Below are positions 48,501 to 57,573 of a stretch of 64,000 nucleotides of DNA, in pieces. Source of the DNA: Pseudogulbenkiania sp. MAI-1 (lineage in GTDB: Bacteria; Pseudomonadota; Gammaproteobacteria; Burkholderiales; Chromobacteriaceae). Position numbers and translations under genes: made by a program. Numbering within the stretch: the first letter of the stretch is position 1; the number at the start of each line of letters is the position of its first letter. The notes below the pieces were generated by a model, which saw only the letters and a program-made list of their open reading frames with translations, did not search any database and was not told the origin of the DNA. The DNA is taken from contig NZ_AZUR01000001.1 in NCBI RefSeq assembly GCF_000527175.1, forward strand, positions 186,001 through 250,000. Reading direction: 5' to 3'.

Positions 48501-48544
48501 CCTGCGGCTACCTGCTGCTGGAGCGCCATGGCTTGCGGCATTGA
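45509..48544 (+). CDS. RND multidrug efflux permease (HAE-1-like)
   Basis: A protein of 1011 residues with the AcrB-type layout of two halves, each one helix, a large periplasmic loop and five to six more helices. The proton-relay pair is in LLIGVVVDDAIVVLEAI of helix 4, with the matching Lys in GLVAKNGILLVDVTNQ of helix 10. DRYPAIEQPVLTVTTRLPGASPEVIDQSVTQ at the N-terminus is typical of the family. It starts at GTG after GGGGAGGG. It should export drugs or lipophilic compounds by proton antiport. The substrate and regulator are not evident; no regulator gene adjoins it. Confidence 0.95.
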   Translation: MLHLIELFVRRHVLAFVLSAVVALFGVVAYQRIGVDRYPAIEQPVLTVTTRLPGASPEVIDQSVTQLIEAAVNSVPGIDILDSTSYTGRSSVTILFDLDKNIDVAFAEVQAKIEQVRRSLPEQAESPVISKTDDNAAPILFLALTGDRTERELFRFADTVLKKQLETIDGVGEVSIRGRGERLIRVELDPVQLAAYKLTARDVQAAFEREHRQEAGGYLIAGPREYLVDLDQEFHRVSALKGLVIGWYGQAPVKLGDVARVVDGEADVRMLSRFNRQPSVSIGIVRIPNTNTVAIVDAVLSRIDREIRPTLPPGLTLSIAANSADFIREMVHALQEHLLEGTVLAALVVWGFLRNWRATLIVALAIPVSLLGAVAVMYFLGYTFNAISLLALLLLIGVVVDDAIVVLEAIHRREENGEEPLPAAIHGTREVVFAVVAATLSLVAIFLPVVFLSSTVGRLFNTFAVVVSCGVLVSLLVAVTLTPMLCSRFLKAQPRHGRVFRGFEQVFEGMEHGYKALLSWALHHPWSVLIGTALLVAAGLTSFTLLKVEFYPKEDEGRFQMSLKVPVGASLAYNDARTRLIEKKLAKIPEVDAVLALVGGSGGRNAYETRLVVRLKPREERTRTQEAVMKEARKKAQGVPGVKVNAYPYPRAGEGSGGQFKFNVVGPELAQVGRLADGFAERLANYPELGSFDRRAENRLPMLTLAVRREAAARAGLSTADVLEALNLLTAGAEVGNFSDGDGNRYEIRVKAAEAALTRPQDLESVYLRNAAGTLVPLAGVAQVQHRLGPTQISRMGQMYSVGLTSSPELPLAEAMQLVRREAAGFLPSGYRIEFLSEARELERTGGELVAVFVLASLMLYLILAAQFNSFRQPALIMLAEPLALVGGLLALWLTGQTLNVYSVIGLVLLIGLVAKNGILLVDVTNQYHMQGLTVDEALRVSCPIRLRPVLMTTLTVILAMLPAAFGLGAGAETNGPLAIAVIGGLIFSTVLTLLIIPCGYLLLERHGLRH

Positions 48545-48852
48545 CGTCGTCATGGTGCCGCTCGCCGGCCGGGCAGGCTCGCGCATCGCACTAAGTAACT
48601 GATTCTTATCTACGAATTTCGGAGAATCCGACGCGGTATCGTGTTGTTCAACGTATAACAAACACGCATATATATTGTCATTTACTGAATGGATGTGATG
48701 TTTGAACTGTGAAATACTCCTGCCACCATTCGAGGGTGGGCTCGATATCCCGAGCACCCCCCGGGGCGTAGCGACCGGCTGTTCGCCGATAGAGCGGACG
48801 ACGGCTCGATGCAAGGCCCGCTCAGTCAGGGCTGCTAACAGGAGAATAGTGC
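48545..48852 (+). promoter_or_regulatory. oppA upstream region
   Basis: These 308 bp carry no gene. The middle part (about 48595-48715) is clearly AT-rich against the local background and should hold the oppA promoter. TATATT (48672-48677) preceded by a weak TTCAAC (48648-48653) is one option, with an 18-bp spacer. The remainder is a GC-rich leader of more than 130 bases ending in GGAG (48841-48844), the oppA ribosome site. Confidence 0.4.
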
Positions 48853-50475
48853 ATGAGAAAAACGATGATGCTTCACGCAATGACGGTATCCGTAGCGCTG
48901 GCACTGGCCGGCGCATCGGGTGTGGCGCTGGCGGCCAAGGTGCCGGCCGGGGTGCAACTGGACGCCAAGCAGGAGCTGGTGCGCAACAACGGCTCCGAGA
49001 CCGAGTCGCTGGACCCGGCGCTGGCCGAGTCGGTCGGTGCCAACAACCTGACTCGCGACCTGTTCGAAGGCCTGACCGCCACCGACGCCGAGGGCAAGGT
49101 GGTGCCGGGTGTGGCCGAGTCCTGGAAGCAGAAGGATCCGACCACCTGGGTGTTCAGCCTGCGCAAGAACGCCAAGTGGTCCGACGGCACGCCGGTGACC
49201 GCCGACGACTTCGTGTACGGCATTCGTCGTTTCCTCGATCCCAAGACCGCCTCGCCGTACGCCACCACCTACGGCATCTTCCTGCTCAACGGCAAGGAAG
49301 CCGCCGAAGGCAAGAAGCCGACCAGCGAGGTCGGTGTCAAGGCGCTGGACAAGTACACCCTCGAGATCAAGACCCCGTACCCGGTGGCCTTCCTGCCGGA
49401 GCTGGTGTCCAACAACCAGCTCGGTCCGCAGCCCAAGGCCGCCATCGACAAGTTCGGCAAGGACTGGACCAAGCCGGGCAAGCTGGTCAGCAACGGCGCC
49501 TTCGTGCTGAAGGACTGGCAGGTCAACAGCAAGATCGTGCTGGAAAAGAACCCGCAGTACTGGGACGCCAAGAACGTCCAGCTGAACAAGGTGACCTATC
49601 TGCCGGTGGAAGACGGCTTCGCCGACGTCAAGCTGTTCCAGTCCGGCGAGAACGACTGGGTGTACCAGCTGCCGCCGGGCACCTACGACAAGTACAAGGC
49701 CGAATACCCGAAAGACATCAAGAACGCTCCGATGCTCGGCCTGCGCTACTACGGCTTCAACAACAAGGACCCGCTGTTGAAGGACGTGCGCGTGCGCAAG
49801 GCGCTGTCGATGGTGATCGACCGCGACATCCTGTCCAAGAAGATCACCGCCGACGGACAGGCTCCGGCCTACAGCGTGATCGTCAAGGGCACCGCCGGTG
49901 CCGACGTGACCAGCTACGACTGGGCCAGCTGGCCGATGGCCAAGCGCGTGGCCGAGGCCAAGAAGCTGCTGGCCGAAGCCGGCGTGCAGCCGGGCACCAA
50001 GGTCAAGTTCGCCTACAACACCAGTGAATATCACAAGAAGATGGCGATCTTCGCCGCTTCGGAATGGAAGACCAAGCTCGGCCTGAACACCGACATGGAA
50101 AGCATGGAGTTCAAGGTGCTGCTGAAGAAGCGTCACGACGGCGAGTACCAGATCGGCCGTAACGGCTGGGTGGCCGACTACAACGACGCCACCACCTTCC
50201 TCGCGCTGGTGCAGTGCGGCAACGACCAGAACGACAACTTCAACTGCAACCCGAAAGCCGAAGAGCTGATCAAGCAGGGCAACCAGTCGCTCGATCCGGC
50301 CAAGCGCAAGCAGCTCCTGACCCAGGCCACCAAGATGATCATGGACGACTACCCGGCGCTGCCGCTGCTGCAGTACACCGTGCCGCGCCTGGTGAAGTCC
50401 TACGTCGGCGGCTACTCCACCAAGAACCCGATGGACCGCTATCGCAGCAAGGACCTGTACATCATCAAGCACTGA
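48853..50475 (+). CDS. oppA: oligopeptide ABC transporter, periplasmic binding protein
   Basis: A protein of 540 residues of the SBP_bac_5 family, close to E. coli OppA in plan. Signal peptide about 1-27 (ending ALA before AKVPAG). Typical segments are ELVRNNGSETESLDPALAESVGANNLTRDLFEGL, VFSLRKNAKWSDGTPVTADDFVYGIRRFLDPKT and VRVRKALSMVIDRDIL. It binds peptides in the periplasm and hands them to OppBC. The permease genes follow after a 366-bp gap rich in inverted repeats, which may allow more binding protein than membrane subunits to be made. Confidence 0.96.
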   Translation: MRKTMMLHAMTVSVALALAGASGVALAAKVPAGVQLDAKQELVRNNGSETESLDPALAESVGANNLTRDLFEGLTATDAEGKVVPGVAESWKQKDPTTWVFSLRKNAKWSDGTPVTADDFVYGIRRFLDPKTASPYATTYGIFLLNGKEAAEGKKPTSEVGVKALDKYTLEIKTPYPVAFLPELVSNNQLGPQPKAAIDKFGKDWTKPGKLVSNGAFVLKDWQVNSKIVLEKNPQYWDAKNVQLNKVTYLPVEDGFADVKLFQSGENDWVYQLPPGTYDKYKAEYPKDIKNAPMLGLRYYGFNNKDPLLKDVRVRKALSMVIDRDILSKKITADGQAPAYSVIVKGTAGADVTSYDWASWPMAKRVAEAKKLLAEAGVQPGTKVKFAYNTSEYHKKMAIFAASEWKTKLGLNTDMESMEFKVLLKKRHDGEYQIGRNGWVADYNDATTFLALVQCGNDQNDNFNCNPKAEELIKQGNQSLDPAKRKQLLTQATKMIMDDYPALPLLQYTVPRLVKSYVGGYSTKNPMDRYRSKDLYIIKH

Positions 50476-50518
50476 GAACCCACTTCATCAGACGGCTGCG
50501 CCTGCGCATCTTGAGCTC

Positions 50519-50596
50519 GTAGGATGGGTGAAGGCACTCTGTGCCGGAACCCATCGGCATCGATCGATGGGTTTCGCTTTGCTCCACCCATCTACG
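50519..50596. repeat. BIME-like palindromic repeat between oppA and oppB
   Basis: GTAGGATGGGT (50519-50529) and ACCCATCTACG (50586-50596) are inverted copies with one bulged base. Between them AACCCATCG-gcatcgat-CGATGGGTT (50548-50573) is a perfect 9-bp hairpin. The GATGGGTTTCGCT...ACCCATC pattern is, from memory, a common intergenic repeat in several proteobacteria. It lies 44 bp after oppA. Confidence 0.7.
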
Positions 50597-50668
50597 CTTC
50601 CGGCAGCGCTCAACCTGCTTGGGCTCGCTCGTCTACTGAACGGGTTCTACGCTTGAGATGAGGTTCCG

Positions 50669-50719
50669 GGGAGGCCGCCAGGCCTCCCGACCGGCTCGCC
50701 GCCCTGCCTGAGGGCGGCG
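50669..50719. repeat. two GC-rich hairpins upstream of oppB
   Basis: GGGAGGCC-gcca-GGCCTCCC (50669-50688) and CGCCGCCCT-gcctg-AGGGCGGCG (50697-50719) are perfect stems of 8 and 9 bp, only 8 bp apart. Neither is followed by a T-run. They may shape the oppA-oppB message or pause polymerase. The remaining 50720-50841 shows only the oppB ribosome site (AAGGAG). Confidence 0.6.
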
Positions 50720-50841
50720 GCCGGTGTCCGTCGGCGCGATTTTCCTGTCCTTGCTCCGTATCCTGCGGCGCGGCCGGTGACGGCCTGTGCCGGGTCGGCG
50801 CATGGCCGGAGCGCGCGACGCGTGTTTCAAGGAGATGCTCC

Positions 50842-51762
50842 ATGTGGTCTTACGCTTTCCGCCGCGTGCTGATGACGATCCCGACCCTGCTCGTCGTCAT
50901 CACCGTCTGTTACCTGATGCTGCATGCCACCCCTGGCGGGCCGTTCGACGGCGAACGCAAGGTGTCGGAGGCAGTGCTGGCCAACCTGCAGGCCAAGTAC
51001 CACCTCGACATGCCCTTGTGGCAGCAATACCTGTATTACCTGAAGGGCCTGTTGCAGGGCGACCTGGGCGCCTCGTTCCGCTACGCCGACTGGAGCGTGA
51101 ACGACCTGGTGGCCAAGGCCCTGCCGGTGTCGGCCACGATCGGTGGCGGCTCGCTGCTGATCTCGGTGGTGATCGGCGTCGGCCTCGGCATCGTCGCCGC
51201 GCTGCGCCAGAACAGCCTGGTCGATTACCTGGTGATGCTGATCGGCAATATCGGCAGCGCCTTTCCGTCGTTCGTGATCGGCCCGGTGCTGATCATGGTG
51301 TTCGCGATCTGGCTTGGCGTGGCGCCGGCCGGCGGCTGGAACGACTTCGACGTGCGCTACATGCTGCTGCCGATGGCCTTGCTGACCTTCATCAACGTCT
51401 CGACCATCGGCCGGGTGATGCGCGGCAGCCTGATCGAGGTGCTGAACAGCAACTTCATCCGTACCGCGCGCGCCAAGGGGCTGCCGCTCTCCACCATCGT
51501 GTTCCGCCACGCGCTGAAGCCGGCGCTGCTGCCGGTGGTGTCGGTGCTGGGGCCGCTGGCGATCTCGTCGATCACCGCCGCGGTGGTGACCGAGTCGGTG
51601 TTTTCCTTGCCCGGCATCGGCAAGCTGATCGTCAACGGCGCCGCCAACCGCGACTACACCCTGGTGCTGGGGCTGGTGGTGCTGGTGACCGTGGTCGCCG
51701 TGGTACTGAACCTGCTGGTCGACCTGGCCTACGCGCTGCTCGACCCGAAAATCCGTTATTGA
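50842..51762 (+). CDS. oppB: oligopeptide ABC transporter permease OppB
   Basis: A protein of 306 residues with six membrane helices. The cytoplasmic EAA loop that docks on the ATPase is VMRGSLIEVLNSNFIRTARAKGLPLSTIVFRHALKPALLPV. The N-terminus MWSYAFRRVLMTIPTLLVVITVCYLMLHATPGGPFD is characteristic of OppB/DppB. It pairs with OppC to form the channel for peptide uptake. It has an AAGGAG ribosome site and is followed by oppC after 13 bp. Confidence 0.97.
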   Translation: MWSYAFRRVLMTIPTLLVVITVCYLMLHATPGGPFDGERKVSEAVLANLQAKYHLDMPLWQQYLYYLKGLLQGDLGASFRYADWSVNDLVAKALPVSATIGGGSLLISVVIGVGLGIVAALRQNSLVDYLVMLIGNIGSAFPSFVIGPVLIMVFAIWLGVAPAGGWNDFDVRYMLLPMALLTFINVSTIGRVMRGSLIEVLNSNFIRTARAKGLPLSTIVFRHALKPALLPVVSVLGPLAISSITAAVVTESVFSLPGIGKLIVNGAANRDYTLVLGLVVLVTVVAVVLNLLVDLAYALLDPKIRY

Positions 51763-51775
51763 GCGAGGAATCGTG

Positions 51776-52693
51776 ATGCTGTTCCAACGCAAACAATCGG
51801 CGCTGGCCGCGGTGCTCGACGGCGCCGCCACCGTGGCACCGGTCGAGGGGCGCAGCCCCTGGGTCGACGCCCGCCACCGCTTCCTGCGCAACAAGGCCGC
51901 CGTGGCAAGTCTGGTGATCCTGACCCTGATCACGCTGGCCTGTATCGTCGGGCCGCTGCTCCTGCCCAACGCCTTCGACGACACCGACTGGGACGCCATG
52001 AGCGTGGCGCCGACGCTGCAGGGCTGGCACTGGTTCGGCACCGACGAGTTGGGGCGCGACCTGTTGGTGCGCTGCCTGATCGGCGGGCGCATTTCGTTGA
52101 TGGTGGGGCTGATGGCGACCATCGCCTCGGTCACCATCGGCATCGTCTGGGGCGCCACCGCCGGTTTCTTCGGCGGCAAGGTCGATTCGCTGATGATGCG
52201 CCTGGTGGACATGATGTACGCCGTGCCCTACTTGCTGATCGCGATCCTGATGGTGACGCTGTTGGGGCGCGAGTTTTCCCTGGTGGTGCTGACCATCACG
52301 GTGTTCTCGTGGATGGACATGGCGCGTGTGGTGCGCGGCCAGACGCTGTCGATCCGCTCCAAGGAGTTCATCGAGGCGGCCCGCGCCATCGGCGTGCCGA
52401 CGCGGCAGCTGATCTTCCGCCACGTGGTGCCGAACCTGCTGGGGATCGTGGTGATCTACACCACGGTGACGGTGCCGGGCGTGATCCTGACCGAGTCGGT
52501 GCTGTCCTTCCTCGGTCTTGGGGTGCAGGAACCGATGACCAGCTGGGGCGTGCTGATTGAGGACGGCGTCGGGGTGATGGAGACCACGCCGTGGATCCTG
52601 CTGTTCCCGGCCGGGTTGCTGTCGCTCACGCTGTACTGCGCCAACTACGTCGGGGACGGCCTGCGCGATGCGCTGGACCCGAAAGACCGCTGA
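51776..52693 (+). CDS. oppC: oligopeptide ABC transporter permease OppC
   Basis: A protein of 305 residues, with a cytoplasmic lead (GRSPWVDARHRFLRNKAAVASLVIL, typical of OppC) and six helices. WFGTDELGRDLLVRCLIGGRISLMVGL is the family signature, and the EAA loop is RSKEFIEAARAIGVPTRQLIFRHVVPNLLG. The ATG at 51776 has GAGG seven bases upstream; a GTG three bases earlier is too close to it. It forms the membrane channel with OppB. Confidence 0.97.
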   Translation: MLFQRKQSALAAVLDGAATVAPVEGRSPWVDARHRFLRNKAAVASLVILTLITLACIVGPLLLPNAFDDTDWDAMSVAPTLQGWHWFGTDELGRDLLVRCLIGGRISLMVGLMATIASVTIGIVWGATAGFFGGKVDSLMMRLVDMMYAVPYLLIAILMVTLLGREFSLVVLTITVFSWMDMARVVRGQTLSIRSKEFIEAARAIGVPTRQLIFRHVVPNLLGIVVIYTTVTVPGVILTESVLSFLGLGVQEPMTSWGVLIEDGVGVMETTPWILLFPAGLLSLTLYCANYVGDGLRDALDPKDR

Positions 52694-52706
52694 GCCGGAG
52701 AACGAG

Positions 52707-53703
<997 letters not shown>

Positions 53704-53711
<8 letters not shown>

Positions 53712-54702
53712 GCCAACCGCAAAGCAGCCGATCCTGTCGGTACGAGACCTCAAGGTCCATTTCCAGGTCAGCGCCGGCGACAAGGCCTGGCCGTGGCCCC
53801 CGAAGAGGGTGTTGAAGGCGGTCGACGGCGTCAGCTTCGACCTGTACGCCGGCGAAACCCTGGGCGTGGTCGGCGAATCCGGCTGCGGCAAGTCGACGCT
53901 GAGCCGCGCCATCCTCAACCTGATCCCGGCCACCGGCGGCGAGATCGTGTGGATGGGCAAGGATCTGCGCAAGGGTTCCGAGCGCGACTGGCATGCGGTG
54001 CGCCGCGACATCCAGATGATCTTCCAGGACCCGCTGGCCTCGCTCAATCCGCGCATGACCGTGGCCCAGATCATCGGCGAGCCGCTGCGCGTGCACCGCC
54101 CCGAACTGTCGGGCGAGGAGGTGATGAAGCGGGTCAAGGCGATGATGGCCAAGGTCGGCCTCAGGGAGCAGATGATCAACCGCTACCCGCACGAGTTCTC
54201 CGGCGGCCAGTGCCAGCGCATCGGCATCGCCCGCGCGCTGATCCTCGAGCCCAAGCTGATCATCTGCGACGAGCCGGTGTCGGCGCTCGACGTGTCGATC
54301 CAGGCGCAGATCATCAACCTCTTGAAGGAGCTGCAGCACGAGATGGGGCTGGCGCTGATCTTCATCGCGCACGACCTGGCGGTGGTCAAGCATATCTCCG
54401 ACCGCATCCTGGTGATGTACCTGGGACGCGAGATGGAGATGGCCGACAAGCACGCCTTGTACGCCAAGCCGAGCCACCCCTACACCCGCGCGCTGCTGTC
54501 GGCGATTCCGATCCCCGACCCGGCGCTGGAGCGTGCCAAGCAGATCCAGCTCCTGGGCGGCGACCTGCCGAGCCCGCTCAACCCGCCGTCCGGCTGCGTG
54601 TTCCGTACCCGCTGCCCGCTGGCCCAGGCGCGCTGCGCCAGCGAAGTGCCGACGCTGCGTAGGCTCGACGCGGCGACGCAGAGCGCCTGCCTCTTGGCCT
54701 GA
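53704..54702 (+). CDS. oppF: oligopeptide ABC transporter ATPase OppF
   Basis: An ATPase of 332 residues and partner of OppD. Walker A is GESGCGKSTL, the signature is EFSGGQCQRIGIARAL, Walker B is LIICDEPVSALDV and the switch His is in IAHDLAVVKH. The C-terminal Cys pattern GCVFRTRCPLAQARC is present. It starts at GTG with a full AAGGAGG ribosome site six bases upstream, inside the oppD end. A long hairpin follows the stop. Confidence 0.97.
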
Positions 54703-54722
54703 ACCGGGCTTTGGCCAACATG

Positions 54723-54754
54723 ACAACGCCCCGCCCGTTGGGGCAGGGCGTTGT
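54723..54754. terminator. bidirectional hairpin between oppF and tcdA
   Basis: ACAACGCCC-(c)-GCCC-gttg-GGGC-(a)-GGGCGTTGT makes 13 pairs with one C-A mismatch. It lies between convergent genes and can serve both strands, although neither side has a strong T-run. Confidence 0.75.
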
Positions 54755-54780
54755 CGTTGCCGGCCTCGGCGGCAACAGTC

Positions 54781-55572
54781 CTACTTGGTGCGCGCCGGCT
54801 TGGCCAGCGCCTTCAGCGCGTGGGCGGCGGCGGCCAGGCCGAAGCTGGCGGTGACCGCCATGCTGGCGCCGAAGCCGGCGCACGACAGCCCCTGCGGGCC
54901 GTGCTCGCCGACGTCGCAGCTCGGCGCGTCGGGGTAGACCAGCTGTTCGGTGGAGAACACGCAGGGCACGTGCAGCTTCTTGCCCGCCTCGCGGGGGAAG
55001 CCGTGGCGGCGACGCAGGTTGTAGCGCAGCTTGGACAGCAGCGGGTCGTAGGTGACCTCGCCCAGGTCGGCCACGCGGATCTGTGTCGGGTCCATCTGGC
55101 CGCCGGCACCGCCGGAGACGACGAAGGGCTGGCGCCGCTTGACGCACCACGCCGCCATGGCGGTCTTCACGCGCAGGTTGTCGATGGCGTCGATGACGAA
55201 GTCGTAGCCGCGCCCCAGCATCGCCTCGAGGTTGCCTTCCTCGACGAAATCTTCGATTTCCACCACCTCGCACGCCGGGTTGATGGCGCGCACCCGTTCC
55301 GCCAGCACGCTGACCTTGGCGCGGCCATAGTGCGGGTCGAGCGCCGGCAACTGGCGGTTGGTGTTGGATTCGGCCACGTTGTCGAGATCGATCAGGGTCA
55401 GCTTGCCGATGGCGCTGCGCGCCAGTGCCTCCACCGCCCACGAACCGACGCCGCCCACCCCGATCACGCAGACGTGGGCATGGCGGAAGCGCTCCAGCGC
55501 CGCCTCGCCGTAGAGGCGGGCGATGCCGCCAAAGCGGCGGTCGAGATCGGCATCGGACGGGTTCATCAACAT
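54781..55572 (-). CDS. tcdA: tRNA threonylcarbamoyladenosine dehydratase TcdA
   Basis: A protein of 263 residues of the ThiF/E1-like family that makes cyclic t6A in ANN-decoding tRNAs. RFGGIARLYGEAALERFRHAHVCVIGVGGVGSWAVEALARSAIGKLTLIDLDNVAESNTNRQ holds the nucleotide loop and the NxxR motif. DFVIDAIDNLRVKTAM and VVSGGAGGQMDPTQIRVADLGEVTYDPLLSKLRYNLRR are TcdA-specific. ATG 55572 or a Met two codons later may be the start. It converges with oppF. Confidence 0.93.
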   Translation of the reverse strand: MLMNPSDADLDRRFGGIARLYGEAALERFRHAHVCVIGVGGVGSWAVEALARSAIGKLTLIDLDNVAESNTNRQLPALDPHYGRAKVSVLAERVRAINPACEVVEIEDFVEEGNLEAMLGRGYDFVIDAIDNLRVKTAMAAWCVKRRQPFVVSGGAGGQMDPTQIRVADLGEVTYDPLLSKLRYNLRRRHGFPREAGKKLHVPCVFSTEQLVYPDAPSCDVGEHGPQGLSCAGFGASMAVTASFGLAAAAHALKALAKPARTK

Positions 55573-55663
55573 CTCCGGCAGGCGTCAAAGCGGCGAAGGA
55601 TACTGCATGCGCGGCTCCCGGACCAGCGGTGCCCGGTATGGGACGTGGCGCGCGGCCGACAGT

Positions 55664-56545
55664 TCAGGACGGCGTGGCCTCGTCGTCGAGCAGGTAGTCG
55701 GCGAAGCGCGCGATCACCGCGCGCGGCTGGCTGCGCTTCCAGACCAGCAGCGTGGGCGCGTGCGCGGTGGCGGGAGGCAGCCGGTGGCGCGCCAGCGCGG
55801 CCTGGCCGGCGTACTGGTCGAGCAGCTTGTCCGGCACCAGCGCCACGCCCATGCCGGCGGCGGCGCAGCCGAGGATGGCGTGGTAGGAGGACAGCTCGAC
55901 CTGACGCTGCGGCAGTCGGCCGGCGCTGGCAAACCAGTCTTCCAGCCGCTGGCGGTAGCCGCAGCCGGGCTGGAATGCCAGCAGCGTGTCCTGGGCCACG
56001 TCGCGGGCGTCGCGCACCGGCGGATGGTCGAGCGCCGTCACCAGCACCAGCTCCTCGACGCCGATGATGCGGCTGTCGAGCCGGGCATCGAGTTCCCCGC
56101 CCACCGGCTCGGCCACCAGCGCCGCGTCCACCTCGCCGCGCAGCACGCGCTGGCACATCGGCAGCGACGGGCCGGTGGAGAGCTCCAGCTCGACCTCGGG
56201 ATAGTCGCGGTGGAAGCGGCTCAGCGGCAGCGGCAACCGGGTGGCGGCGGTGTTTTCCATCGAACCCAGGCGGAAACGTCCGGCCAGGCGCTGTCCGGCC
56301 AGCTCGTTGCGGGCGGCGGCGGCCAGCCCGAGCAGCTGGCGGGCGTAGCCCAGCAGGCGTTCGCCGTCGGCGGTGAGCACCAGTTGGCGGCCCTCGCGCT
56401 CGAACAGGCTGACACCGAGATCCTGTTCCAGCTTGCGGATGCGGGTGGTGACGTTGGACTGCACGCGGTGCAGCCGCTCGGCGGCGCGGGTGACGCCGCC
56501 GGCTTCCACCACGGTGCAGAACACGGTGAGGTCGGAGAGATCCAT
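55664..56545 (-). CDS. LysR family transcriptional regulator
   Basis: A protein of 293 residues with the N-terminal winged helix-turn-helix (LTVFCTVVEAGGVTRAAERLHRVQSNVTTRIRKLEQDLGVSLFEREGRQ) and a C-terminal periplasmic-binding-type ligand domain from about residue 90. It diverges from a DMT exporter and tautomerase gene pair across 95 bp, the classic LysR arrangement, so it probably controls them. The intergenic region holds an AT-rich palindrome, AATAATTATT. The ligand is unknown. Confidence 0.93.
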   Translation of the reverse strand: MDLSDLTVFCTVVEAGGVTRAAERLHRVQSNVTTRIRKLEQDLGVSLFEREGRQLVLTADGERLLGYARQLLGLAAAARNELAGQRLAGRFRLGSMENTAATRLPLPLSRFHRDYPEVELELSTGPSLPMCQRVLRGEVDAALVAEPVGGELDARLDSRIIGVEELVLVTALDHPPVRDARDVAQDTLLAFQPGCGYRQRLEDWFASAGRLPQRQVELSSYHAILGCAAAGMGVALVPDKLLDQYAGQAALARHRLPPATAHAPTLLVWKRSQPRAVIARFADYLLDDEATPS

Positions 56546-56568
56546 CTCGATACGAGAACGTTTCGATA

Positions 56569-56578
56569 ATAATTATTC
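56569..56578. promoter_or_regulatory. AT-rich palindrome in LysR/DMT intergenic region
   Basis: AATAATTATT is a perfect 10-bp palindrome in the 95-bp divergent region, 24 bp from the LysR start. LysR proteins typically bind dyad AT-rich sites there, so it is a candidate operator. For the DMT gene, TTTACC and TACCTT with an 18-bp spacer are weak promoter boxes just after it. Confidence 0.4.
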
Positions 56579-56640
56579 ATTTTACCGCATTGCTGCCGGC
56601 GCGCTACCTTGTCGTACATGAACTTGAAGGAGAAGGTGCC

Positions 56641-57573
56641 ATGCGTCGCGGAATGCTGTTTGCCGTATTGGCCGTGCTGATCTGGAGCGGCTTCATCGTG
56701 GTGTCGCGGCTGGGCGGCAAGAGCGCGCTGACGCCGTACGACATGGTGGCGCTGCGCTTCGGCGTCGGCGCCGTACTGCTGCTGCCGTTGTGGGCATGGC
56801 GCCGCACCCGGCTGCTGGATGGGCGCCTGCTGCGCCTGGGGCTGATCGGGGCGCTGGGCTACGCGCTGCTGGCGTACTGGGGCTTCCGCCTGTCGTCGGC
56901 GCTGCACGCAGCGGTGCTGCTGCCGGGCCTGCTGCCCTTCCTGGTGCCGCTGCTGCTGTGGTGGCTGCTGGGCGAGCTGCCGGCACCGGCCAAGCTGGTC
57001 GGGCTCGCCCTGATCGCCGCCGGGGTGGGCTGCGTGGCGGTGGAGAACTTCGCCGGTGCTACGAGCGGCTGGGGCGATGTGTTGCTGGTCGGCTCGGCGC
57101 TGTGCTGGGCCTGGTACAGTGTGACGATACGCCGCTACGCCATCCACCCGCTCGACGCCACCATCGGCAGCGCGCTGTGGGCGGCGCTGTGCTTCCTGCC
57201 GGTCTATCTGCTGTGGCTGCCGTCCGGCCTCGCCTCCGCCCCCTGGGGGGCCATCCTGCTGCAGGCGTTCTACCAGGGCGCGCTGGCGGTGGTGGTGACC
57301 ATGCTGCTCTATCTGTACGCCGTCGAGCACATCGGCGCGGCGCGCATGGGGGCGATGATGGCGCTGGTGCCGGCCCTCTCCGGCGTGCTGGCGCTGTGGC
57401 TGCTGCAGGAACCGTTGTCCGGCTGGCTGCTGGCCGGGCTGGCGCTGAGCAGCGCCGGCGCCTGGCTGGTGGTCCGTCCCCCGTCGTTTTCATCCACAAG
57501 GAGCTTTGCATGCCTTACGTCAATATCAAGATTACCCGCGAGGGCGCCACGGCCGAGCAGAAGGCCGAACTGA
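56641..57573 (+). CDS. DMT/EamA family exporter with run-on C-terminus
   Basis: An inner-membrane protein of 310 residues with ten helices in two EamA repeats (LFAVLAVLIWSGFIVVSRLG, then VLLVGSALCWAWYSVTIRRYA), ending the second half with MALVPALSGVLALWLLQEPLSGWLLAGLALSSAGAWLVV. After that the frame runs on for about 30 non-membrane residues rich in Ser, Arg and Pro and overlaps the tautomerase gene by 64 bp, which looks like a lost stop or a small frameshift. It starts at ATG after AAGGAGAAGG. The LysR gene diverges from it. The substrate is unknown. Confidence 0.88.
   Translation: MRRGMLFAVLAVLIWSGFIVVSRLGGKSALTPYDMVALRFGVGAVLLLPLWAWRRTRLLDGRLLRLGLIGALGYALLAYWGFRLSSALHAAVLLPGLLPFLVPLLLWWLLGELPAPAKLVGLALIAAGVGCVAVENFAGATSGWGDVLLVGSALCWAWYSVTIRRYAIHPLDATIGSALWAALCFLPVYLLWLPSGLASAPWGAILLQAFYQGALAVVVTMLLYLYAVEHIGAARMGAMMALVPALSGVLALWLLQEPLSGWLLAGLALSSAGAWLVVRPPSFSSTRSFACLTSISRLPARAPRPSRRPN

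Noticed and set aside
48640..48665. ATAACA half of a Zur-like site upstream of oppA
   Set aside because: Only the right half matches (GTATAACA); the left half is missing, so there is no palindrome.
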